Made by a program: the position numbers and the translations under genes
Part shown: positions 8,097 to 16,279 of the stretch, piece after piece
Position numbering within the stretch: the first letter of the stretch is position 1
Layout: every line of letters begins with the position of its first letter
The notes under the pieces: model-generated
Database searches by the model: none
What the model saw: the letters and a program-made list of their open reading frames with translations, nothing else
Told to the model about the DNA's origin: nothing
Assembly (NCBI GenBank): GCA_035301265.1
Contig: DATGUP010000021.1
Location: 35,040-99,039, forward strand
Direction: 5' to 3'
Length of the DNA stretch: 64,000 nucleotides
Origin: DATGUP01 sp035301265
GTDB lineage: Bacteria; Bacillota; Bacilli; Bacillales; Amphibacillaceae

Positions 8097-8360
8097 ATGG
8101 GCGTTCGTCCGGAAACAACACCTAATCCGAATGCAATCAAATTTACGACCGATAAACTGATCTTTGAAGGAACAGATAGCATTTCAGTTATGCCAGGTGA
8201 AACAAGTGAGCACGAGATTTTAAACGATTTGATGGAACTGGATGGTGTCGACAACGTGTTCGGTTATCAAAACTTTATTACCGTTAATAAAGAATTTGAC
8301 GCTGACTGGGATGATGTCACACCAAAAGTTAAAGAGGTCTTTAAAAAGCACGGTTATTAA
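8097..8360 (+). CDS. Nfu N-terminal-domain protein (Fe-S scaffold-related)
   Basis: ATG 8097 has AGGAGGG 8 nt upstream and gives 87 residues. The Nfu_N signature T-P-N-P-N-A-I-K-F opens the protein, followed by S-E-H-E-I-L-N-D-L-M-E-L-D-G-V-D-N-V-F and N-F-I-T-V-N-K, as in the N-terminal domain of Nfu proteins. The C-terminal C-x-x-C NifU domain is absent, so this is a stand-alone Nfu_N protein without its own cluster ligands. Such short forms are common in Bacilli and presumably act in Fe-S protein maturation. It lies near another Fe-S maturation gene, the YitW-like one. Confidence 0.8.
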   Translation: MGVRPETTPNPNAIKFTTDKLIFEGTDSISVMPGETSEHEILNDLMELDGVDNVFGYQNFITVNKEFDADWDDVTPKVKEVFKKHGY

Positions 8361-8390
8361 TCCCGGCTATAGCATACATATCGGTAAAAG

Positions 8391-8418
8391 AAAAGACAGT
8401 GAGTCCGCTGTCTTTTTT
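8391..8418. terminator. Bidirectional terminator between converging genes
   Basis: AAAAGACAG and CTGTCTTTT form a perfect 9-bp stem with T on the plus strand and A on the left flank. It can serve the Nfu-N gene (+) and the lipoprotein gene (-). Confidence 0.85.
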
Positions 8419-8425
8419 GTTTGAT

Positions 8426-8881
8426 CTAATAGCTTTGGCGCACATAATCAATACCGATGTAATTAGGTTGAACAATGTTTCCCGCTTCATCTTTACCATA
8501 GAGCATTAATACTGGAATATCTCCAGATTCTACCGTATCATCGGTAAGCGTAAGATCGATGGCAAACGCATTCCACTCCCCGGTATGATCCAATGGGAGT
8601 TCGGTTTCTTCGACCAACACTTCGTCCAATTCCACTTTATAATATAAAACATCCGACGGGCCTTTTGCTTCGCCCCTTATATGCACATCGGTTTGGTCGA
8701 CAATCGTCACGTCAATATTACGAAAATTAAAGCCGGAATCATCCATCGATACCGCGTTATCTTGCCGCTCTGTCTGTTCAGATGGTTCATCCACTTTCGT
8801 TTGCTTATCGGCGCCATCGCTACAACCTGTGAGTAAAACAATACCCGATAAGAAAACTAAAACAATCCGCTTCAGTTTCAT
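8426..8881 (-). CDS. Predicted lipoprotein of unknown function
   Basis: The protein has 151 residues. The signal peptide ends in a lipobox, L-L-T-G-C, at Cys20. A Ser/Glu/Gln-rich linker follows (about 21-48). The rest is a compact, beta-rich acidic domain (F-N-F-R-N-I-D-V-T-I-V-D ... W-N-A-F-A-I-D-L-T-L-T) with an immunoglobulin-like strand pattern. It is predicted to be anchored on the outer face of the membrane. In B. subtilis the proteinase inhibitor gene ipi lies near this spot, but I see no clear homology. It follows the yitT-like gene by 21 bp and is probably cotranscribed. Confidence 0.65.
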   Translation of the reverse strand: MKLKRIVLVFLSGIVLLTGCSDGADKQTKVDEPSEQTERQDNAVSMDDSGFNFRNIDVTIVDQTDVHIRGEAKGPSDVLYYKVELDEVLVEETELPLDHTGEWNAFAIDLTLTDDTVESGDIPVLMLYGKDEAGNIVQPNYIGIDYVRQSY

Positions 8882-8902
8882 GCAAACACCTCTTTCGTTG
8901 AT

Positions 8903-9751
8903 TTAAGCATCATCACGTCGAAAAAAGCCAAAAATACCGGTTGTTTGTACAATATTTGTGAAAGCGTGCGGATCGATATCTGCAATAATTTGTTCTAAAT
9001 CATACAACTCATAACGTGTTATAACTAAATATAACATTTTTTTATCTTCGCGTGAGTACGCACCTTGGACAGGCAAAATGGTGATTCCCCGAACCATCGC
9101 ATCATGAATCGCTCGCTGCAATTCTTCCGCCTTTTGCGTAATCACCATCGCCGTCACTTTTTCATGGCGTGTATGGATGGCATCAATCACCCGTGTTGTC
9201 ACATACAATGTTAGCAGCGTATACAACGCATTTTCCGGTTCATAAAGAAAACCGGCACAAACGACGATCGCTCCGTTTAAGATAAGAAAATACGACCCGA
9301 TCGGTTTATCCTTCATACGGGATAGAACCATGGCAACAATATCCATTCCGCCTGTCGATGCCCCGTATTTTAACGTTATACCGACGCCGATTCCACCGAG
9401 GAGCCCGCCGAAAACAGCGTTTAGAATAATATCGTCAGAAAGCGATGTGACTGGAAGCAACTCGAGGAACAATGACATGAATATAACCGAAAAAATGCTG
9501 TAGATCGTAAAACCTTTCCCGACTTTAAGCCAACCCAAAATGACGACAGGAATGTTTAAAATGAGTAATATAATACCCGTCGTCATGCCGATGCCGAGAA
9601 AATCATTAAAAATACTCGCCAAAAGCTGCGATGCACCCGTAAAACCGCTGGCGTAAACATTGGCATTGATTAAGAAAAAATTTAAAGAAAGAGCATTTAA
9701 CACAGCTCCAAATATGACAACCATAATTCGTTTTGCTTCAACTAAAAACAT
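8903..9751 (-). CDS. YitT-family membrane protein (DUF161 + DUF2179)
   Basis: ATG 9751 has GGGAG 8 nt upstream and gives 282 residues; a GTG at 9805 without a good ribosome site would add 18. Residues about 10-165 contain five or so membrane helices with the family motifs S-G-F-T-G-A-S-Q-L-L and G-A-S-T-G-G-M-D-I-V-A. The C-terminal DUF2179 domain (about 195-275) is cytoplasmic (T-R-H-E-K-V-T-A-M-V-I-T ... T-G-I-F-G-F-F-R-R). The function of YitT proteins is not established. It is divergent from the DegV gene, as with yitT and yitS in B. subtilis. Confidence 0.85.
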   Translation of the reverse strand: MFLVEAKRIMVVIFGAVLNALSLNFFLINANVYASGFTGASQLLASIFNDFLGIGMTTGIILLILNIPVVILGWLKVGKGFTIYSIFSVIFMSLFLELLPVTSLSDDIILNAVFGGLLGGIGVGITLKYGASTGGMDIVAMVLSRMKDKPIGSYFLILNGAIVVCAGFLYEPENALYTLLTLYVTTRVIDAIHTRHEKVTAMVITQKAEELQRAIHDAMVRGITILPVQGAYSREDKKMLYLVITRYELYDLEQIIADIDPHAFTNIVQTTGIFGFFRRDDA

Positions 9752-9872
9752 GTTCGGGCTCCCTTCAGGCTTTTCCTTGTGAAAGTTTTTAACTATCTTT
9801 TCCACCTCGATTACGTTAAAATATTAATTACATTGATAAGTACGTATTAATGAAATGAAGGTGAGACAACAA

Positions 9873-10739
9873 ATGCAAGTGAAAGTTCTCGTTGATTCAG
9901 GTTGTGATTTAACCGAACAATATTATAACGAATATGACATTGAAATGATACCCTTAACGGTCCATCTGGATGGAAAAGATTATAAAGATAACATAGAAAT
10001 CGCGCCAAAAACAATCTATGATGCGATGCGTGCGGAAAAAGAACCGAAAACATCGCAAATATCACCACAAACCTTTAAAACGATTTTCACATCCTATGTA
10101 AAGAAAAATCAACCATTCATATACCTCGCTTTTTCCTCAGGGTTATCAGGGACATATCAAACCGCCAAAATGATTGAACAGGAGATCAAGGAAGATTATC
10201 CCGATGCACCATTCCAAGTGATTGATACGAAATGCGCATCAATCGGCTACGGGCTCGTTGTGCTTCGCGCTGCGAAAATGGCCCTTGATGGTGCCTCTTT
10301 AGAAAGCATCGCGGCAACCGCTACTTATCATGCTGAAAATATGGAACATATTTTCACCGTCGATGATCTCGAATATTTAAAACGCGGCGGTCGCGTCAGC
10401 AAAACAGCCGCTTTTGTCGGTTCTTTGCTCAGCATCAAGCCGATATTGCATGTCGACGACGGTAAACTCGTGCCGATTGAAAAAATTAGAGGATCGAAAA
10501 AACTGTTGAAACGGATGATCGAAATCATGAAAGAACGTGGGACAGATTTCCAAAATCAAACGATCGGCATCAGCCATGGCGATGACCCAAAACGGGCTGA
10601 ACAACTAGCGAACATGATCAGTTCTCAGTTTGGAATCGATCGGGAAAATATTTTGATTGAGACAATTGGTGCGGTTATCGGCGCGCATTCTGGACCGGGT
10701 ACACTTGCTGTATTTTTCTTAAATCAGCCGTATCGCTAA
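9873..10739 (+). CDS. DegV-family fatty-acid-binding protein, YitS-like
   Basis: ATG 9873 has AAGGTGAG 7 nt upstream and gives 288 residues. The family motifs are present: V-L-V-D-S-G-C-D-L at the start, the S-S-G-L-S-G-T-Y-Q-T-A loop near 89-99, E-Y-L-K-R-G-G-R-V-S near 168-177, and the C-terminal G-A-V-I-G-A-H-S-G-P-G-T-L-A. DegV/FakB proteins bind a fatty acid and present it to the FakA kinase for phospholipid synthesis. No fakA is in the window, so whether this copy acts in that way is unknown. A terminator follows. Confidence 0.9.
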   Translation: MQVKVLVDSGCDLTEQYYNEYDIEMIPLTVHLDGKDYKDNIEIAPKTIYDAMRAEKEPKTSQISPQTFKTIFTSYVKKNQPFIYLAFSSGLSGTYQTAKMIEQEIKEDYPDAPFQVIDTKCASIGYGLVVLRAAKMALDGASLESIAATATYHAENMEHIFTVDDLEYLKRGGRVSKTAAFVGSLLSIKPILHVDDGKLVPIEKIRGSKKLLKRMIEIMKERGTDFQNQTIGISHGDDPKRAEQLANMISSQFGIDRENILIETIGAVIGAHSGPGTLAVFFLNQPYR

Positions 10740-10765
10740 AGAGATGACTTTTTCAAACATGTTGC

Positions 10766-10794
10766 AAAAGGTGGAAATATTCCCACCTTTTTTT
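10766..10794 (+). terminator. Terminator after the DegV-family gene
   Basis: AAAGGTGG and CCACCTTT pair across an 8-nt loop and are followed by a T run. Confidence 0.85.
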
Positions 10795-11015
10795 ATTTTA
10801 TAATGCGAAAAGAAATGCTTATCTTTCTATTATAGCCATGGCTTCCTTGCAACTCCAATCGATATTCAAATAGCCAAGCAAAAAGGAGCTTAAAAACAAG
10901 CAACGATAAACACTCCTTTTTTGTTATATTTTCATGACATTTTTCATATGCTCTTGTACATTTCATCGACTTCTTGCATGATGAATGTAGCACATTAGCA
11001 AAAGGGTTGATTGTC
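10795..11015. other. Gene-free leader of the second heme-copper-like gene
   Basis: A weaker hairpin, AAAAGGAG (10881-10888) with CTCCTTTT (10913-10920) and more T, resembles a second terminator. AATGT-AGC-ACATT at about 10984-10996 is a perfect short palindrome 20 bp before the start. No TGTGA-N6-TCACA box is seen here. Confidence 0.4.
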
Positions 11016-12239
11016 ATGCTGAGAATTTTTGTTCATCTGTCCTTTTTTCTATTTATGTTAACAGCACTATCCGGAACGTATATGCGCGCGCTTCCTTTTT
11101 TTCCGGACATGCCTGTTCCATATACAAATATGCTGCACGCCCATTCGCATGTGGCAATTTTAGGCTGGGCCTTTTTAGGTGTATTTATCATTTTTTTGAC
11201 CATCGGCTGGCCGGTCATCAAACGAAAAACATACGCCACACTCATTACATGCACCATACTTCTCGTTTCTCTTGTCATGTTCGCCGCTTTTCTTTATCAA
11301 GGTTACGGCCTTTATTCAATCATCATATCAACGATACATATTTTTATCGAATACTGGGCAGCCATTTTTATATGGCAACAACTGAGAAAGCGCGAAGAAT
11401 TTGCTACCACTGGCCGTTTATTTATCAAAGGAAGTCTTGTGGCATTAGTTATTTCGTCGTTAGGCCCTTTTTCGCTCGGGTTTATCGCTGCAAACGGACT
11501 AAAAGATTCATTTCTGTTTGATATGGCGATCTATTTCTATCTCCATTTTCAGTACAACGGCTGGCTTTTTCTTGTATTAATCGGGTTGTTTATTTTCATT
11601 TTACAACGAAAAGGCATCCGAACGCAGACCTGGGTATTGAAAACAGGGTTTTGGCTTTATTTTATTTCTCTTTTCCCCGGCTATTTGTTATCTGTACTAT
11701 GGGTGGATTTAGGGCGATGGAGTTGGATTTTGGCAAGCATCGGTAGCATCGGACAGTGGGTGGCTGTTATCTTGATTTTAATGGCACTCTTGCGAACGTG
11801 GACATCCCTTCAAAGTCGCATCGCTCAGCTGACACGCGTTGCCCTGGCGATAACATGGACCTTGTTATTTTGCAAAAGCACGATGGAATTAGGCTTGATG
11901 GTTCCTGGGCTTGCTGAAACCGTCTATAATACGCGACATGTCATCATCGGTTATTTACATTTAACACTGCTCGGCTTCGTCAGCATCTTCATTTTAACCC
12001 AATATCAATTGACGGGTTTGTTAAACGGGAGGCGTGAGACGAATAAGCTTGGCTTTTTCCTCTTTTTGATCGGCTTTATTTTGAATGAAGGCGTACTATT
12101 TTTATTAGGATTGTTTGCTTGGTTGCAATGGCCTACTATTCCGTATTCATCCAATGCACTATTTGCAGCGGCGCTTTTCCTCGTTGTCGGAATCAGCATC
12201 ATATGGAGATCTGTATTAAGAAAAACGGAACAAGCATAA
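11016..12239 (+). CDS. Second heme-copper-oxidase-like multi-pass membrane protein
   Basis: The protein has 407 residues from ATG 11016, with AAAAGGG upstream, and about 12 membrane helices. Helix 2 carries M-L-H-A-H-S-H-V-A-I-L-G-W-A, with three histidines. Later helices carry Y-L-H-F-Q-Y-N-G-W and T-R-H-V-I-I-G-Y-L-H-L-T-L-L-G. The positions recall the heme ligands of subunit I of heme-copper oxidases and NO reductases, but the H-x3-Y and H-H copper motifs are missing, so an electron-transfer, heme-transport or sensing role is more likely than catalysis. It is a distant paralogue of the protein at 2911. There is no close partner gene; YppF-like follows by 66 bp. Confidence 0.65.
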   Translation: MLRIFVHLSFFLFMLTALSGTYMRALPFFPDMPVPYTNMLHAHSHVAILGWAFLGVFIIFLTIGWPVIKRKTYATLITCTILLVSLVMFAAFLYQGYGLYSIIISTIHIFIEYWAAIFIWQQLRKREEFATTGRLFIKGSLVALVISSLGPFSLGFIAANGLKDSFLFDMAIYFYLHFQYNGWLFLVLIGLFIFILQRKGIRTQTWVLKTGFWLYFISLFPGYLLSVLWVDLGRWSWILASIGSIGQWVAVILILMALLRTWTSLQSRIAQLTRVALAITWTLLFCKSTMELGLMVPGLAETVYNTRHVIIGYLHLTLLGFVSIFILTQYQLTGLLNGRRETNKLGFFLFLIGFILNEGVLFLLGLFAWLQWPTIPYSSNALFAAALFLVVGISIIWRSVLRKTEQA

Positions 12240-12305
12240 CTCTCGTCCCTGCGTCATATATTTGGTTAAAACCATTTCCATCCACACGAAAAAGGAGGAA
12301 CCCCG

Positions 12306-12488
12306 ATGCACGTTGAGGAGCTTGCTGTGATCTATGAACAAGAACGAAAGCACAAACCAGATTCGTTCAACCAGTTGCTTGACTTTTACCAAAAGAAATA
12401 TGTTTGCGGGGAGATTGATGGGAAAGATTATCGACGGATTTATTTTTATCTTTATAAGCAAGGTGCTGTATCCGCATACGAATATTAA
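12306..12488 (+). CDS. YppF-family small protein
   Basis: The 60-residue frame starts at ATG 12306 with AAAGGAGG about 8 nt upstream. It reads H-V-E-E-L-A-V-I-Y-E-Q-E-R at the start, then F-N-Q-L-L-D-F-Y-Q-K-K-Y and G-E-I-D-G-K-D-Y-R-R-I-Y. This matches the YppF family: a helical N-terminus, L-L-D-F, then G-x-I-x-x-x-x-Y-R. The function is unknown. A hairpin follows at 12534-12568. Confidence 0.6.
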   Translation: MHVEELAVIYEQERKHKPDSFNQLLDFYQKKYVCGEIDGKDYRRIYFYLYKQGAVSAYEY

Positions 12489-12498
12489 ACAACCGATA

Positions 12499-12774
12499 AA
12501 CAAAGAGGCTGGGATCAAACCTAGCAATTGAATAACGGTGTTCATTTGTAAAAAAGCTGGACACCGTTTCTTTATGATGTATGTTGACCTATTTGCTTTG
12601 CGCGGAGCGGCGATCTCTTTCTGTATGAGTCCATACAACGATCTTCCGACACGTTCTGTTCCCACAGGAGGCAAATGTCTTATGCTTCAGTCAACATACA
12701 TCATTTTAGTAAACAAAAAGAGCGCCCTTTGACAAAATGAAAGCAACTGCACAATAATTTTAAGAGGCGCTCTT
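12499..12774. repeat. MITE-like or degenerate mobile repeat with inverted repeats
   Basis: No gene is supported between 12489 and 12922. The stretch holds three perfect inverted repeats in a row. AACGGTGT/ACACCGTT is at 12534-12541 and 12561-12568. A 15-bp pair starting ATGATGTATG is at 12574-12588 and 12690-12704, enclosing 101 bp. AAGAGCGCC/GGCGCTCTT is at 12718-12726 and 12766-12774. It begins with GAGGCTGGGATCAAACC, close to a GAGGCTGGGACA motif I associate with dispersed intergenic repeats in Firmicutes. It has no transposase and may be a solo MITE. Confidence 0.5.
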
Positions 12775-12922
12775 ATGCTCTTATGTATGAATAAAACTTC
12801 AAGCAAAGGACATGGCCTTTGTGATTAATGATCTATATCTATCGGATGAGCCTTTTCATAATACTCTTTGAAAAACAAGCCGTCCTTTTACGTCCAAATA
12901 TGCCCCGGTTTTCGATTTTTAT

Positions 12923-14395
12923 TCACGTTGTTTTCTTCTGTTTCCGACTTAAAACGATTACAGCGATAACAAACAACGCAAATACACTTGCGACAAAGCC
13001 GATAAAAAGCCAATTGAACCCAGTGTCTTCTTCCATGACGTATACTTCTGCAGTCTCTTTCGGAAGCACGATGTTAAATCGACCGTCCTTATTTTCCCGG
13101 ACAATATTATCACCAATCAAGCCGCTCAACTGTTTTCCTGGCTCAGCCGTTGTGACAACGGATTTCGACTCGCTATCGTTATTAATAGCAACAAAAATCG
13201 TTTCCTCATCAGACGTGCGGCGAAATACGCTCATTGCACCGCTTGTGCCAATCAGATCAAAATGGCCATCTGCTAATACTGGAAATTCTGTACGAATCGC
13301 ACTGATTTTTTCAAAAAATTCTCTTAAGTCGTCGTCCCCGCTATTAAAGTCAACCAGCTTTTCACTTTCAGGAAACCCCTCACCATACATCGGCTGTTCT
13401 GAACCTTGGAAGATAACCGGCGCTCCTGGCAGTGTGTACATCGTCGTCAAAGCCAGTTTCCACGATGTTAAATCATGGCGGCCATTTTCAACGACACGTT
13501 GAGTAAACCGTTTTGTGTATTGGTGGTCAACATACAAAAGATTATCTGGCGTTTCTTCAGCTACTTCTAAAATCGGAGTAACCGGGTTTTCAACTTCGAT
13601 AAACACATCGTTCATCGCTCGGAATAAAGCAGGATTCTTCATGGCATCGATGTTTGGATTGTCTTTTAGCGCTTGCACGTCTGCGCTTTCATCCAGTACA
13701 TCAGCGAGAACGTAAAAGTCAGAGTTGCGCTCTTTTACTTCTTCTGTCAACTGTTTAAGGAAATCAGGATCGGCTTGATCTGCCGCATGCAGTTTAAAGC
13801 CGTCGATGTCGGTCTCGTCCATCCAAAATTTGGCGGCATCGAGCAGCATAGCTCGAACATCTGGGTGCCGTTGATTCAAAACGATCGCCCCGTCTATCCA
13901 TGGCATATCTATGTCATTTGCATCCGTGTACCAATCGGCTTTCTCCGGATCATCGGCAAGCGGATGGCTATCCGCTGCATAATTCATGACAAATTCAAGA
14001 ATGACTTTTATATCCCGATCATGCGCTTCAGCCACAAGTTGACGGAAATCATCCATCGTGCCGAACTGTTCTTCTACACGAAAAAAATCCTCGATCCAAT
14101 AACCGCGATAGCCATCTGGAGCATTAGCCATAATCGGCGACAAGATAATTGCAGTAAAGCCGTTATTTTTAATGGTATCGAGCCTTTCGATAATACCCGC
14201 GAAGTCCCCACCGTGATAGGTATACGGATCCCTTAAATCCACTTCTTTATCACGATCACGGTCGCCATTGTTAAAACGGTCAACTAATATATGATAAAAG
14301 ATATCATCTTGTACATTGGACGCTTCTATTTCCATTGGCCATGCACAAAATAGCAAAAAAGAAATGAGCAAGAACAAATAGCTGTTTTTTTTCAT
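12923..14395 (-). CDS. Membrane-anchored GH13 alpha-amylase-like protein with lost catalytic residues
   Basis: ATG 14395 has GGAGG 8 nt upstream and gives 490 residues. There is a signal peptide (about 1-25), a TIM-barrel GH13 domain (D-R-F-N-N-G-D at 39-45), a small C-terminal beta domain, and a final membrane helix (about 461-483) with a K-Q-K-K tail. The protein should therefore sit outside, tethered to the membrane. All catalytic positions deviate. Region II has G-F-K-L-H203-A where the nucleophile Asp belongs. Region III has L-A-D232 in place of Glu. Region IV has V-D-H-Q-Y293 in place of V-D-N-H-D. Region I has E-F-V-M-N-Y. It is probably a pseudo-enzyme that binds glycans or has a structural role. 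The gene is otherwise intact. Confidence 0.85.
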   Translation of the reverse strand: MKKNSYLFLLISFLLFCAWPMEIEASNVQDDIFYHILVDRFNNGDRDRDKEVDLRDPYTYHGGDFAGIIERLDTIKNNGFTAIILSPIMANAPDGYRGYWIEDFFRVEEQFGTMDDFRQLVAEAHDRDIKVILEFVMNYAADSHPLADDPEKADWYTDANDIDMPWIDGAIVLNQRHPDVRAMLLDAAKFWMDETDIDGFKLHAADQADPDFLKQLTEEVKERNSDFYVLADVLDESADVQALKDNPNIDAMKNPALFRAMNDVFIEVENPVTPILEVAEETPDNLLYVDHQYTKRFTQRVVENGRHDLTSWKLALTTMYTLPGAPVIFQGSEQPMYGEGFPESEKLVDFNSGDDDLREFFEKISAIRTEFPVLADGHFDLIGTSGAMSVFRRTSDEETIFVAINNDSESKSVVTTAEPGKQLSGLIGDNIVRENKDGRFNIVLPKETAEVYVMEEDTGFNWLFIGFVASVFALFVIAVIVLSRKQKKTT

Positions 14396-14428
14396 TATAT
14401 GCGCCTCCGTGTCGTTTTTATTGCCAGA

Positions 14429-14463
14429 CGGAAAAATAGGTGCTCCAAACGAATGGAACACCC
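14429..14463 (-). terminator. Terminator after yisL
   Basis: On the minus strand GGTGTTCCA pairs with TGGAGCACC (one G-T) across a short loop and is followed by a T run. It separates yisL from the GH13 gene. Confidence 0.8.
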
Positions 14464-14469
14464 GCATGC

Positions 14470-14844
14470 TTACGGTAGAATACCTAAATTGAGAAAGCCG
14501 AAACCGAGTATAAGTGTGATCAAAACAGAAATGATAAACTGAATCCACCAGCTCCCAACCGGTTTATCCTTTGCCGTTTTAACGGCGATCATTTCCATGG
14601 CGACAATGACCCAGATTCCAGCGAGCGCTTTGATAATGGCCAAAAATGTGTCCTCACCGTTGAAATAGACTGCGAGTAAATCACCGCCAGAATATAAAAT
14701 AACTAAATAGTCAAGCCGCAAAATCATCTGGACAATTTTACCCGCTTTGGCGTTCCCTTGTTTATGCAACATGACGACAACAGCTAGTAAAATAAAAGCT
14801 AATACCCATGAAGTAATATGTAAATGTGTATTGGGTGCCATCAT
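14470..14844 (-). CDS. yisL: UPF0344 membrane protein YisL
   Basis: The protein has 124 residues with four membrane helices. The start M-M-A-P-N-T-H-L-H-I-T-S-W is typical of UPF0344/YisL: the T-H-L-H-I-T-S-W opening, K-I-V-Q-M-I-L-R-L-D-Y-L in helix 2 and M-E-M-I-A at the helix-3 end all match the family as I know it. GGAGG lies 6 nt before ATG 14844. The function is unknown. It is divergent from rocD. Confidence 0.85.
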   Translation of the reverse strand: MMAPNTHLHITSWVLAFILLAVVVMLHKQGNAKAGKIVQMILRLDYLVILYSGGDLLAVYFNGEDTFLAIIKALAGIWVIVAMEMIAVKTAKDKPVGSWWIQFIISVLITLILGFGFLNLGILP

Positions 14845-14995
14845 TATTACCTCCTGTACGACTGATGATCATCTAATATACTTTACCTATCATATCATGG
14901 ATAGGAGATATTTTCACATGATAAATGTTTGAGAAAAAACAGACAAAAACTGTTATACTATAGCTATGGAAATTTTTTATTAGCGGAGGGGTCAT

Positions 14996-16195
14996 ATGGT
15001 ACAAAATAGTCAACAGATCATTGAACAAACAGAGAAGTATGGAGCGAAAAACTACCACCCGCTGCCCGTTGTCATTTCTCAAGCTGAAGGGATCTGGGTG
15101 GAAGATCCAGAAGGCAATCGCTACATGGATATGCTCAGTTCATATTCGGCATTGAACCATGGTCACCGCCACCCAAAAATCATCAATGCGTTAAAAAAAC
15201 AGGCCGACGCTGTCACTTTAACTTCACGCGCGTTTCATAACGATCAACTTGGACCGTGGTATGAAAAAGTGTGTGAACTGACGAATAAAGAAATGGTCTT
15301 GCCGATGAACACAGGCGCAGAAGCTGTCGAGACAGCTATTAAAGCAGCACGGCGTTGGGCATATGATGTCAAGGGCGTTGAAAAAGATCAAGCCGAAATC
15401 ATCGTTTGTGAGGGAAATTTTCATGGCCGAACAATGACAGCGGTATCATTGTCATCCGAAGAAGAATATAAACGCGGTTTTGGGCCGATGCTGCCAGGGA
15501 TTAAGATCATTCCCTACGGCGACATCAATGCTTTAAAAACGGCCATAACCAAAAACACCGCTGCCTTTTTACTCGAGCCAATTCAAGGTGAGGCAGGTAT
15601 CGTCATCCCGCCGAAGGGATTTTTAGAAGCAGCTTATGACGTCTGCAAAACGAATAACATTCTCTACATGGCCGATGAAATCCAAGCGGGACTCGGCCGC
15701 ACGGGCAAAATGTTTGCCAATGACTGGGAAGGTATCTCGCCGGATGTGCTGATTTTAGGGAAAGCACTGGGTGGCGGGGTCATGCCGATTTCCTGTGTAG
15801 CTGCGGACAAAGATATTCTCGGTGTGTTCGACCCGGGTTCACACGGCTCGACGTTCGGCGGGAATCCACTCGCTTGTGCCGTTTCTATTGCCGCCTTGGA
15901 AATCATCGAAGAAGAAAATTTAATAGAGCGATCACGAGAACTCGGCGAATACATGATTGAGGAATTACAAAAAATCGACAATCCGAAAATAAAAGACATT
16001 CGAGGCAAGGGATTGTTTATCGGTGTCGAATTGACCGAATCCGCCCGCCCGTACTGCGAGGCACTGAAAGAAAAAGGGATTCTTTGCAAAGAAACACACG
16101 ACAACGTCATCCGCTTCGCCCCACCGCTTATTATTGAAAAAGAAGATTTAGACTGGGCGCTTGAGCGAATTAAAAAGATTTTACAAAAGTCCTAA
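14996..16195 (+). CDS. rocD: Ornithine aminotransferase RocD
   Basis: This 399-residue PLP enzyme converts ornithine and 2-oxoglutarate to glutamate-semialdehyde and glutamate in arginine breakdown. Markers are the N-terminal Y-G-A-K-N-Y-H-P-L-P, P-M-N-T-G-A-E-A-V-E-T-A near 102, the PLP aspartate in A-D-E-I-Q-A-G, and the Schiff-base lysine in L-I-L-G-K-A-L-G-G-G near 254. The length equals the Bacillus enzyme. GGAGGGG lies 5 nt before ATG 14996. The upstream region shows TTGAGA-N19-TATACT rather than the -12/-24 element used in B. subtilis rocDEF. No rocE or rocF is adjacent. Confidence 0.95.
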   Translation: MVQNSQQIIEQTEKYGAKNYHPLPVVISQAEGIWVEDPEGNRYMDMLSSYSALNHGHRHPKIINALKKQADAVTLTSRAFHNDQLGPWYEKVCELTNKEMVLPMNTGAEAVETAIKAARRWAYDVKGVEKDQAEIIVCEGNFHGRTMTAVSLSSEEEYKRGFGPMLPGIKIIPYGDINALKTAITKNTAAFLLEPIQGEAGIVIPPKGFLEAAYDVCKTNNILYMADEIQAGLGRTGKMFANDWEGISPDVLILGKALGGGVMPISCVAADKDILGVFDPGSHGSTFGGNPLACAVSIAALEIIEEENLIERSRELGEYMIEELQKIDNPKIKDIRGKGLFIGVELTESARPYCEALKEKGILCKETHDNVIRFAPPLIIEKEDLDWALERIKKILQKS

Positions 16196-16207
16196 CCCGT
16201 AGAGAAT

Positions 16208-16234
16208 AAAAGCACTGCGTAAGCGGTGCTTTTT
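16208..16234 (+). terminator. Terminator after rocD
   Basis: An 11-bp stem, AAAAGCACTGC with GCGGTGCTTTT and a GTAA tetraloop, is followed directly by T. Confidence 0.9.
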
Positions 16235-16279
16235 AAGTTCTTATAAACAAACCGCTTTACATGCAAAACATACCCAAAC

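Noticed and set aside
12828..13502. A 224-codon plus-strand frame opposite the GH13 gene
   Set aside because: It is the antisense shadow of a clear GH13 coding sequence with a signal peptide and ribosome site on the other strand.
14929..14959. A possible SigL (-12/-24) promoter for rocD, as in B. subtilis
   Set aside because: No TTGGCA-N5-TTGCA pattern is present; the only candidate is a SigA-like pair with a long 19-bp spacer.
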